Part shown: positions 1 to 5,323 of the stretch, piece after piece | Layout: each line of letters begins with the position of its first letter | Numbering within the stretch: position 1 is the first letter of the stretch | DNA from: Chloroflexi bacterium UBA4736 | Lineage (GTDB): Bacteria; Chloroflexota; Dormibacteria; Dormibacterales; Dormibacteraceae | DNA: 8,931 bases | Direction: 5' to 3' | Assembly: GCA_002404015.1 (NCBI GenBank) | Contig: DHIW01000087.1 | Coordinates: 51,031 to 59,961, forward strand | Made by a program: the position numbers and the translations under genes | The notes under the pieces: model-generated | Seen by the model: the letters and a program-made list of their open reading frames with translations, nothing else | Database searches by the model: none | Told to the model about the DNA's origin: nothing

Positions 1-363
1 CGCTACCCGCACGAGTTCTCGGGCGGCCAGCGTCAGCGCATCGCGATCGCCAGGGCGCTGGCGCCCAACCCCCGCGTCCTGATCGGGGACGAGCCCGTCA
101 GCGCCCTCGACGTCTCCGTTCGGGCCCAGATCCTGAACCTGCTCGAGGATCTCCGGGTGGGCTTCCAACTGACCCTCGTCCTGGTTTCCCACGACCTCTC
201 GGTGGTCCGCCACATGTGCGACCGGGTGCTGGTGATGAACGGCGGCGAGGTGGTCGAGGAGGGCCCTACCCGGGAGCTATTCCGCTCGCCCCGCCACCCC
301 TACACACGGCTGCTGCTCGACTCCATCCCCACGCTGAGGAACAGCCGGGCCGCCTCCACGTAG
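1..363 (+). CDS. Oligopeptide/dipeptide ABC transporter ATP-binding protein, C-terminal part (5' end outside window)
   Basis: This is the last 120 residues of an ABC ATPase that powers import of peptides or similar solutes (OppF/DppF/OppD type). In fragment numbering the signature FSGGQRQR is at 6-13, Walker B ends at D30-E31 followed by the D-loop SALD (34-37), and the switch histidine is H64 in SHDLSVV. After these comes the motif HPYTRLLL (99-106), typical of the Opp/Dpp subgroup, so the family call is firm; OppF versus OppD and the true substrate cannot be told from this part. Walker A and the Q-loop lie off the window. Walker B reads GDEP where ADEP is more usual, a mild change. The last 64 bp overlap, tail to tail, the 3' end of the M20 peptidase on the other strand. 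Two peptidases next door fit a peptide-import role (inference). Confidence 0.96.
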   Translation, partial: RYPHEFSGGQRQRIAIARALAPNPRVLIGDEPVSALDVSVRAQILNLLEDLRVGFQLTLVLVSHDLSVVRHMCDRVLVMNGGEVVEEGPTRELFRSPRHPYTRLLLDSIPTLRNSRAAST

Positions 364-1487
364 ACCTCGGCCGCACGGACCAGCTCCTCCACCTCCACGT
401 ACTCGTCCACCTGGTGGGCGATCCACTTGCCGCCGGGGCCGTAGGTGACGATGGGGATCCGGGCGTCGCGCCAGAGGATGGTGCCGTCGGTCGTGCCTGG
501 CACGCCGCCGAAGCGCGGCCGCTGGCCGTACACGCGCTCGTGGGCCGCCACGACGGCGACGACCACGGGGTGGTCCTCGGCGGTCTGGGTGGGCGGGCGC
601 TCGTCGATGACCTCCAGGTCGAGGCCCCCCTCCAGCCTGCCGCGCAGCCGCTCGAGCAGCTGGGCGTGGTCGGTGCGGGGAGTGGTCCGGATGTCCAGGA
701 GGGCCCAGGCCGTGTCGGGGATCACGTTCAGCTGCTCCCAGCTCCCCGCCGACACCGCGGTGGGGGTTATGTAGTCCCAGCCCAGGTAGGGATGCTCGCC
801 GTTGGCGGCCTGCAGCTCGCGCTCCAGCTCGCCGCAGGCCGCCAGGAAGCGGCCCAGAGGAGGGATCGGGTTGACGCCGTGCTGAGGCATCGCGCCGTGC
901 GCCATCTGGCCCTGCGCCAGCACCCGGACCCGGATGGCGCCCTTCTGGGAGATGCAAACCTCGCGCTCCTCCGGCTCGCACACGATGGCGGCATCGACGC
1001 CGGCCGCGTGGCCGCGGCGCACGAAGTCCTTGACGCCCAGCATCATGCCCTCCTCGTCCGCCAGGGCGGCCACGATCAGACGACCCGGGAAAGGCTCTCG
1101 AGCGATGGCCGCGGCGGCGTGGATCATGGCCGCGACGCCCGACTTCATGTCCGCGGCGCCGCGGCCGTACAGCTTGCCCTCGGAGATCTCAGCCCCGAAA
1201 GGCGCCCGCGTCCAGGCCGCCGCCGCGCCCTCGGTGACCACGTCCGTGTGGCCTTCGAACAGGAGCGTGGGCCCTGGCCGGTCGCCCTCGAGGATGGCGA
1301 AGACGTTGGGCCGCCGGGGAGCGGCCTCCTCGACGACCGGGGACCAGCCCAGCGAGCGCATCTGCTCGGCCACCAGCATGGCCGCGTCGTACTCGGTGAG
1401 CCCCTCCGCAGGGCGGTTGACGCTGGGGATCCTGACCAGCTCCTGGGTGAAGGAGATCAGTGCTTGGCGGTCGATCCCTCCTAACAC
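300..1487 (-). CDS. M20 family metallopeptidase (ArgE/DapE/CPG2-like)
   Basis: A 395-aa di-zinc hydrolase of the M20 family, whose members cleave peptides, N-acyl amino acids or related amides in the cytoplasm. Expected metal and catalytic residues are visible: H80 and D82 in EGHTDVV, the bridging D113 in [10 protein letters not shown], the general base E145 with metal ligand E146 in ADEEG, E171 in CEPEE, and the late H358 in the AHQVDEYV motif. The lid or dimerisation domain lies roughly between residues 180 and 290. Length is normal, so it looks intact. DapE, ArgE and carboxypeptidase G2-like activities cannot be separated by reading. The chosen GTG start has no Shine-Dalgarno sequence at normal spacing; a GGAGGG lies just inside the reading frame, but no ATG, GTG or TTG follows it at a useful distance. 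A -10-like TAGCCT ends 6 nt before the GTG, suggesting a leaderless mRNA. It is divergent from the P1 peptidase and overlaps the ABC gene by 64 bp at the 3' end. Confidence 0.94.
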   Translation of the reverse strand: MLGGIDRQALISFTQELVRIPSVNRPAEGLTEYDAAMLVAEQMRSLGWSPVVEEAAPRRPNVFAILEGDRPGPTLLFEGHTDVVTEGAAAAWTRAPFGAEISEGKLYGRGAADMKSGVAAMIHAAAAIAREPFPGRLIVAALADEEGMMLGVKDFVRRGHAAGVDAAIVCEPEEREVCISQKGAIRVRVLAQGQMAHGAMPQHGVNPIPPLGRFLAACGELERELQAANGEHPYLGWDYITPTAVSAGSWEQLNVIPDTAWALLDIRTTPRTDHAQLLERLRGRLEGGLDLEVIDERPPTQTAEDHPVVVAVVAAHERVYGQRPRFGGVPGTTDGTILWRDARIPIVTYGPGGKWIAHQVDEYVEVEELVRAAEVYVEAARLFLSVGMESSSSRV

Positions 1488-1493
1488 GCATTA

Positions 1494-1499
1494 AGGCTA
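1494..1499 (-). promoter_or_regulatory. Candidate -10 element for the M20 peptidase (leaderless)
   Basis: Read on the minus strand this is TAGCCT, matching the TAnnnT core of a sigma70/sigmaA -10 box, with a 6-nt gap to the GTG start at 1487. It shares bases 1498-1499 with the -10 proposed for the divergent gene. No convincing -35 box is seen; it would lie inside the neighbouring gene. The assignment is inferred from motif and spacing. Confidence 0.45.
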
Positions 1500-1503
1500 A
1501 CCT
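1498..1503 (+). promoter_or_regulatory. Candidate -10 element for the P1 peptidase (leaderless)
   Basis: TAACCT matches TAnnnT and is followed by exactly 7 nt before the GTG at 1511, so transcription would begin at or next to the start codon. There is no Shine-Dalgarno sequence at normal distance: the nearest purine run, AAGG at 1493-1496, is 14 nt away. It overlaps the opposing -10 by one TA step. A -35 is not evident. Confidence 0.45.
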
Positions 1504-1510
1504 TCAGCCC

Positions 1511-2419
1511 GTGCCCCTCACCGCCATCCCCGGCATCCGGATCGGCCACTGGTCGGACCTCGAGAACCGGACCGGCTGCACGGTCGTGCTGGCGGGGCCT
1601 GAGGGGGCGGTCGCAGGCGTCGACGTGCGCGGCTCGGCGCCCGGCACCAGGGAGACCGACCTGCTCCGGCCGGGCTGCCTGGTGGAGCGGGTGCACGCGG
1701 TGCTGCTGAGCGGCGGCTCCGCGTTCGGCCTGGCGGCCGCCGATGGGGTGATGAGGTACCTGGCCGAGCGGGGGGTGGGCATCCAGTCAGGTCGGGCCCG
1801 CGTCCCCATCGTCCCGGCCGCGGTGATCTTCGATCTCATGAACGGCTCCGCGATCGCCTACCCAGGGCCGGAGCAGGGCTACCTGGCGTGCGTCGCCGCG
1901 GAGGCCGACGAGCCTGGCGCCGAGGGCCAGGTGGGGGCCGCCACCGGGGCCACCGTCGGCAAGGTGCTGGGCTGGGAGCGGTCGGCGCCGGGCGGCCTGG
2001 GCACCGCCGCGCTGCAGCTGCCGTCGGGCGCGACCGTCTGGGCGCTGGCGGTGGTCAACGCGTTCGGCGACGTCGTCGACCGCCAGGGCGCTGTGCTGGC
2101 GGGCGGCGGCGCCGACGCCTGGCAGCACCTGCTCGAGGTGGGGCCGCCGGTCAGGTCGGTAGCCGGCGCCCACACCACGCTGGGTGTGGTCGCGACGGAC
2201 GCGGCGCTCAGCAAGGAGCAGTGCGGCAAGCTCGCCTCCGTCGCCCACGACGCGCTGGCGCTGGCGATCCGCCCGGTCCACACGATGTTCGACGGCGACA
2301 CGGTCTTCGCGCTCTCGGCGGGCGACAAATCGGCCGACCTGACGAGCCTCGGGGCGGCCGCCGTGGAGACGCTGCGGTCGGCCGTGGAGCGGGCTGTCAG
2401 CCACTCCCAGGAGAGATGA
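1511..2419 (+). CDS. P1 family peptidase / DmpA-NylC-type N-terminal nucleophile hydrolase
   Basis: A 302-aa member of the DmpA/BapA/NylC superfamily: enzymes that cut their own chain in two to free a Ser or Thr nucleophile and then hydrolyse aminopeptides, beta-peptides or oligoamides. Family motifs include APGTRETDLL, SGGSAFGLAAADGVMRYL and DGDTVFAL. Against the remembered NylC sequence, the catalytic set appears as K151, N183, nucleophile T222, D261 and D263, with spacing from nucleophile to the aspartates (39 residues) the same. The residue before the cleavage point, Asn in NylC and in M. tuberculosis Rv1333, is His221 here. An in-frame ATG at 1460 would add 17 residues but runs antisense into the M20 gene and adds no conserved sequence; the GTG at 1511 gives the usual N-terminus and sits 7 nt after a -10-like box. 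Its TGA overlaps the ATG of the following phosphatase (ATGA). The substrate is unknown; the adjacent importer and M20 peptidase favour peptides. Confidence 0.94.
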   Translation: MPLTAIPGIRIGHWSDLENRTGCTVVLAGPEGAVAGVDVRGSAPGTRETDLLRPGCLVERVHAVLLSGGSAFGLAAADGVMRYLAERGVGIQSGRARVPIVPAAVIFDLMNGSAIAYPGPEQGYLACVAAEADEPGAEGQVGAATGATVGKVLGWERSAPGGLGTAALQLPSGATVWALAVVNAFGDVVDRQGAVLAGGGADAWQHLLEVGPPVRSVAGAHTTLGVVATDAALSKEQCGKLASVAHDALALAIRPVHTMFDGDTVFALSAGDKSADLTSLGAAAVETLRSAVERAVSHSQER

Positions 2420-3060
2420 GCCAGGAAGAGCGCAGCGCCGCCTTCCTGGAGATGCTGGAGCGGCTTCACGAGCGCCACCTGGTCGGCGTCGAAGGGGTCC
2501 GCGAGGTCTGGCTGATCCGCCATGCAGACGCCTATACCGGCATCGAGACGATCGGGCCGGGACTCGTCGACCCCCCGCTCAGCCCCGTAGGTCGCGAGCA
2601 GGCGGCCCGGCTGGCCGCCCGGCTGGCTGACATCAGTATTGACGCTGTCTGGTCTTCCGACCTCCGGCGGGCCGTCGAGACGGCGCAGGCGGTGGCGGCC
2701 GGCCACGGCCTGGAGGTCAGCCAGGACCCGCGCCTGCGGGAGGTCCGTACCACCTGGGACGAGGGCGGCTCGGCGCCGCTGGGCGAGCCCGGCCAGTATC
2801 CCTTCCCCGAATCGGAGCAGTCCGTGCTGGCGCGGATGACCGACTTCATGAAGCAGCTGGTCGGCGGCCTGCGGCCGGACGGCCGCGCGGTCGTCGTGTC
2901 CCACAACGCCGCGATCGGCATCTACGTGTCCGGCGTGCTCGGACTCGGCTGGGGCAAGCTGCCGATCCTGCCCGTGTACACGAGCATCACGATCCTGGCC
3001 GCAAAGGACGAGCGGGTCGTCGTCCGCTCGCTGGCGGACGCCACCCACCTGCTCGGCTAA
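2416..3060 (+). CDS. Histidine phosphatase family protein (phosphoglycerate mutase-like)
   Basis: A 214-aa histidine-phosphatase (branch 1) enzyme that removes phosphate through a phospho-histidine intermediate. The catalytic RHG-type motif reads LIRHAD with R35 and nucleophile H36; the second phosphate-pocket arginine is R84 in SSDLRRA, the proton donor is probably E109 in LREV, and the second histidine is H163 in VVSHNA. All core residues are therefore present and the protein is likely active. A 30-residue charged helix precedes the first strand. The ATG overlaps the TGA of the P1 peptidase by four bases and an AGGAG lies just before it, so translation is probably coupled and the two genes share an operon. 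Substrate cannot be deduced: the family includes sugar phosphatases, cofactor phosphatases (CobC-like) and mutases. It ends 10 bp from the convergent small gene. Confidence 0.92.
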   Translation: MSQEERSAAFLEMLERLHERHLVGVEGVREVWLIRHADAYTGIETIGPGLVDPPLSPVGREQAARLAARLADISIDAVWSSDLRRAVETAQAVAAGHGLEVSQDPRLREVRTTWDEGGSAPLGEPGQYPFPESEQSVLARMTDFMKQLVGGLRPDGRAVVVSHNAAIGIYVSGVLGLGWGKLPILPVYTSITILAAKDERVVVRSLADATHLLG

Positions 3061-3070
3061 CTGCGGGGGG

Positions 3071-3337
3071 TCAGCTCCTGTTGTAGTTGACCAGCCAGTA
3101 GCTCTGGCCACGGGTATCGCCGGCGGCGGCCTGCTTGGTCACGCGATGGGTGAATCCCGGGAACTCCGCGATCGCGGCCTTGTCGACCACCCAGGCCTCG
3201 TCCGAGGGGTACCAATCGACCGGCTGGTCGTCGGCCAGCCAGGTGAAGCGGGAAACCTTGCCGGTGGCCGCGTCGAATTGGACGGCGACCGCCTTGCCCA
3301 ACGGCTGTTCCGGCGCCATGGCCCTGGTTAGATCCAT
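3071..3337 (-). CDS. Small hypothetical protein (88 aa)
   Basis: I do not recognise this protein. It is 88 residues, without a signal peptide or membrane segment, and rich in Trp and Tyr, with clusters FTWLADDQPVDWYP and SYWLVNYNRS. Alternating hydrophobic residues (AVAVQFDA, KVSRFTWL) suggest a small beta-sheet fold. Start choice is strong: a GGGAGGT Shine-Dalgarno lies 8 nt before the ATG. Unlike several neighbours it has a real 5' leader. It appears to be a single-gene unit, convergent with the histidine phosphatase (10-bp gap) and separated from the oxidase behind it by 124 bp. Confidence 0.8.
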   Translation of the reverse strand: MDLTRAMAPEQPLGKAVAVQFDAATGKVSRFTWLADDQPVDWYPSDEAWVVDKAAIAEFPGFTHRVTKQAAAGDTRGQSYWLVNYNRS

Positions 3338-3345
3338 CTGCGACT

Positions 3346-3352
3346 ACCTCCC
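3346..3352 (-). promoter_or_regulatory. Ribosome binding site of the 88-aa protein
   Basis: GGGAGGT on the minus strand, 8 nt before the ATG at 3337. It is a near-ideal Shine-Dalgarno and fixes the start of the small gene. Confidence 0.8.
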
Positions 3353-3441
3353 GGAGACTGCTTGTCTCACTGAAAGAACGCCCGAGACCCCGGATGTATG
3401 CGAGCGGATGTCTGGAGTCGGACCCCGTGGCCAGTTCAGCC

Positions 3442-3456
3442 GGGCCTCAGCGGCCC
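3442..3456. terminator. Weak GC hairpin after the oxidase gene
   Basis: GGGCC, a 5-nt loop (TCAGC), then GGCCC form a short perfect stem 6 nt beyond the oxidase stop. There is no T-run on either side, so it may be an attenuated terminator or chance in GC-rich DNA. The rest of the 3338-3461 gap shows no clear promoter for the small gene beyond an AT-richer stretch around 3385-3400. Confidence 0.2.
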
Positions 3457-3461
3457 CGCCT

Positions 3462-4637
3462 TCAGTTCGGCCAGACGTAGAGGTCGGCGTCGACGCTGGT
3501 GCCCGTGGCCACCAGGTCGGCGGCGACCCGAGCCGCCACCCAGGCCTGAACGTGCCCGGTCCCGTTGTAGCCGCCGAGGGCCAGGATCCGGCCGTCGCTG
3601 CCGGGCACGGGCCCGCAGGTCGGGACCGGGTCGTCGGCGTAGCCCACGATCCCCGCCCACCGGTGCGTGACCGGCGCAAAGACCCCCAGCTCGTCTCGCA
3701 GGTAGCTGGTGAGGCGGTCCTGGACCGGCGCCGACACCACTGCCGCCTGGGTCCAGCTGGCCTCGCCGTCGAGGTCGGAGAAGCCGCCCAGTGTCACCCG
3801 GCCACTGGGCAGCTGCTGGGCGTACTCGTAGCCATCCCTGGCGTAGATGGGTACAGGCAGGAGGCCCGGCCGCGCCGGGCCCGTGGCGAGCATGTTGAGG
3901 CGCCGGGGCCGCACCCGATGCACCGAGGGAAGCAGTGCGGACAGCCCCCCGTCGGCGGCCACCACCACGTAGCCCGCCAGCACCGTGCCCTGAGCCGTCT
4001 CCACGCGGACCCCCGCCCCCTCCGCCGTAGGCGGCTCCAGGACCCTGGTTCCCTCGTAGACCTGGATGTCCTCAGCCAGGGCCCGTACCCAGCGGGCGGG
4101 CTGCACCGAGCCGTCGTGGGCGGTGAAGAGCCCCAGCCGCTCTGGCCGCTGGAGAGCGACCGGTAGCGCATCGGGTCCGACCAGCGAGCCCTGGAAGCCG
4201 TCCGCCAGCAGCGCGGAGTGGTGGGAGCGCAGGCGCACTGCCTCGTCAGCGTCCATGGCCACTCTCAGGACTCCGGTCAGCCGGAACTCCTGCCGGGCGC
4301 CCACCTGGGAGGCCGCTCCCAGCATCTCGGCCTGCGCCGCCAGGGTGGCGAGATGGCGCCGGATGGCCAGCGGCCGCCCCCACAGGCGGCAGGATTCGTC
4401 GTAGGCGGGCGCCACGCCCGCGATGAAGAAGCCGCCATTGCGGCCCGTGGCGCCCGAAGCCACCGTGAAGGCCTCGAGGACGACCGCGCGCACGCCCCGC
4501 CGGGCCAGGTGCCAGGCGGTCGCGATTCCTCCGATCCCGCCTCCGATCACGCAGACCTCGCAACGGAGGTCCCCGGCCAACGGCGGCCGGGGCGTGTAGG
4601 CGTAATCCAGCCAGACCGGGAGGCTGTCTCCCGTCAG
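3462..4637 (-). CDS. FAD-dependent oxidoreductase, DAO family (amine/amino-acid oxidase)
   Basis: A D-amino-acid-oxidase-fold flavoenzyme, similar to gamma-glutamylputrescine and glycine/sarcosine oxidases, which oxidise a C-N bond of an amine or amino acid. Numbering from the CTG at 4637 (391 aa): the FAD-binding GxGxxG is G32-G37 (VIGGGIGG), the ribose-binding acid is E55 in VVLEA, the flavin loop ATGRNGG is at 63-69, and the closing flavin motif GGYNGTG is at 355-361. The conserved WLDY segment (9-12) before the Rossmann fold is typical of this subfamily and argues for a start upstream of it, yet no ATG, GTG or TTG is in frame there until 4841, deep inside the membrane gene. The options are the CTG that overlaps the TGA of the membrane gene (CTGA), used here, or a TTG at 4580 that drops WLDY. 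Neither has a clear ribosome site, so coupling to the upstream gene is likely. The substrate is unknown. Confidence 0.9.
   Translation of the reverse strand: MTGDSLPVWLDYAYTPRPPLAGDLRCEVCVIGGGIGGIATAWHLARRGVRAVVLEAFTVASGATGRNGGFFIAGVAPAYDESCRLWGRPLAIRRHLATLAAQAEMLGAASQVGARQEFRLTGVLRVAMDADEAVRLRSHHSALLADGFQGSLVGPDALPVALQRPERLGLFTAHDGSVQPARWVRALAEDIQVYEGTRVLEPPTAEGAGVRVETAQGTVLAGYVVVAADGGLSALLPSVHRVRPRRLNMLATGPARPGLLPVPIYARDGYEYAQQLPSGRVTLGGFSDLDGEASWTQAAVVSAPVQDRLTSYLRDELGVFAPVTHRWAGIVGYADDPVPTCGPVPGSDGRILALGGYNGTGHVQAWVAARVAADLVATGTSVDADLYVWPN
4617..4633. other. Hairpin at the membrane protein-oxidase gene junction
   Basis: A perfect 6-bp stem, CGGGAG then loop GCTGT then CTCCCG, lies immediately after the membrane protein stop and within the first codons of the oxidase. 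A structure there could slow or expose ribosomes re-initiating at the CTGA overlap. Short GC stems also arise by chance in such DNA. Confidence 0.3.
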
Positions 4638-5041
4638 GCGCGCGAGGCCGAGGTGTAGTCCCGCGTGTTGTTCGCGGGCATCAGCGCCGATCGGTTCGGG
4701 TACAGGAAGATCAGCAGCCCGGCGAAGATCAGGGAGGTCACGAACGGCACCACGCCGAACGCGCCCATGCCCAGGAAGAGGCTCCACACGATCTCGTAGA
4801 TGACCTCGAGGCCGCAGTAGATGATCGCTGCCCGGACCCAAGCCGGGTGGCTGGCCGGCTGTACGCCGGCTGTCGCGATGCCGATGCCGAATGCCACACC
4901 CGCGATCGAGCCTCGGGTGCCGACGTACTGGTCGAACGGAAATAGCGTCGTGCCTACGGTCGCGAGAAGCGACCCCACGATCAGCAGTACCCCAAGCACC
5001 ACCATTACGAGCGGTAGCGCGATGTGGTTATACCTTGCCAT
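4634..5041 (-). CDS. Four-helix integral membrane protein of unknown function
   Basis: A 135-aa hydrophobic protein with four likely membrane helices at about residues 7-34, 44-60, 69-91 and 95-114, and a short polar tail. Two acidic residues, E79 and E83, lie one turn apart inside helix 3, an unusual feature that may bind a cation or partner. I cannot assign a family; size and layout resemble small DoxX-like or DUF membrane proteins, but no diagnostic motif is seen. The ATG at 5041 was chosen because AGGAGGA lies 9 nt before it; a start at 5074 would place that ribosome site inside the gene. Its stop overlaps the probable start of the FAD oxidase, so the two are likely made together, perhaps with the membrane protein anchoring, transporting for or taking electrons from the oxidase (speculative). 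Confidence 0.85.
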   Translation of the reverse strand: MARYNHIALPLVMVVLGVLLIVGSLLATVGTTLFPFDQYVGTRGSIAGVAFGIGIATAGVQPASHPAWVRAAIIYCGLEVIYEIVWSLFLGMGAFGVVPFVTSLIFAGLLIFLYPNRSALMPANNTRDYTSASRA

Positions 5042-5050
5042 GCTTGCGGC

Positions 5051-5057
5051 TCCTCCT
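5051..5057 (-). promoter_or_regulatory. Ribosome binding site of the four-helix membrane protein
   Basis: AGGAGGA on the minus strand, 9 nt before the ATG at 5041. It decides against the longer in-frame start at 5074. Confidence 0.8.
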
Positions 5058-5068
5058 AAGAAGTGATG

Positions 5069-5193
5069 GCGCAACTAGAACAGATTGCGCAAATACTGAC
5101 GCCTAAAAACGAGAAACGCGCCAGGGGCGCCAAGTCTTGCGCGGCGGGAAGACTAGCGGTCGGCCAGCTGCTGACGGAGTTGGAGCCTTGCGC
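5069..5193. promoter_or_regulatory. Cluster of TTGCGC/GCGCAA half-sites, candidate operator region
   Basis: GCGCAA (5069-5074) and TTGCGC (5085-5090) form a perfect inverted repeat with a 10-nt spacer; the second arm extends to the 8-bp palindrome TTGCGCAA (5085-5092). Two further TTGCGC copies start at 5137 and 5188, each within an 11-bp near-identical CTTGCGCGGNG. The three same-strand copies are 52 and 51 nt apart, close to five DNA turns. The inverted repeat lies 28-51 nt before the membrane protein start, where an operator would act. A -10 could not be placed with confidence. The binding factor is unknown. Confidence 0.4.
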
Positions 5194-5323
5194 GGTGCAG
5201 TCGGAGGCGGCTGCGGGAGGGGCCGGCCACGTCCACCGGGACGAGCGCCAGGCGGACGATCTGGAGAGCGATTCGAGTGAACATCCAGGCGTGCAACGCG
5301 ATGGGCCGGCCGTCGGTTACGGA

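Larger units (their letters stand above)
5042..5323. other. 282-bp non-coding gap between exporter and membrane protein genes
   Basis: No convincing gene: possible frames here are antisense extensions with no family resemblance. From the membrane gene outward it holds the ribosome site, the TTGCGC cluster, an AT-richer patch at about 5091-5116 that is the likeliest promoter position, and a short GCGCC-AGG-GGCGC dyad (5118-5130). GGGCCGGCC occurs twice, at 5220-5228 and 5303-5311; the second could help stop transcription of the exporter gene, though no T-run follows. Confidence 0.5.

Noticed and set aside
216..1484. Long open frame on the plus strand across the M20 gene
   Set aside because: It is an antisense shadow: composition is Arg/Gly/Ala/Leu-rich without family motifs, while the minus-strand frame carries the complete M20 catalytic set.
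1489..1507. Possible IdeR/DtxR iron box
   Set aside because: The core AGGCTAACCT is identical to the centre of the 19-bp consensus, but overall only about 11 of 19 positions match, the left arm is lost, and nearby genes have no iron link. The core is explained as well by overlapping -10 boxes.
3061..3070. Terminator between the convergent phosphatase and 88-aa genes
   Set aside because: Only 10 bp of G-rich sequence lie between the stops, with no stem or T-run that I can identify.
1879..3111. 410-codon minus-strand open frame opposite the P1 peptidase and phosphatase genes
   Set aside because: No recognisable domain, and the opposite strand encodes two proteins with intact catalytic motifs. 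Long antisense frames are expected at this G+C.
4638..4841. N-terminal extension of the FAD oxidase to an ATG at 4841
   Set aside because: The extension is Arg-rich, reads out of frame through the membrane protein gene (208-bp overlap), and matches no oxidase N-terminus.
5220..5311. Two GGGCCGGCC copies as a mobile-element or att repeat
   Set aside because: Nine bases of pure G/C, palindromic at GGCCGGCC, are expected by chance at this composition, and there is no integrase or insertion sequence nearby.
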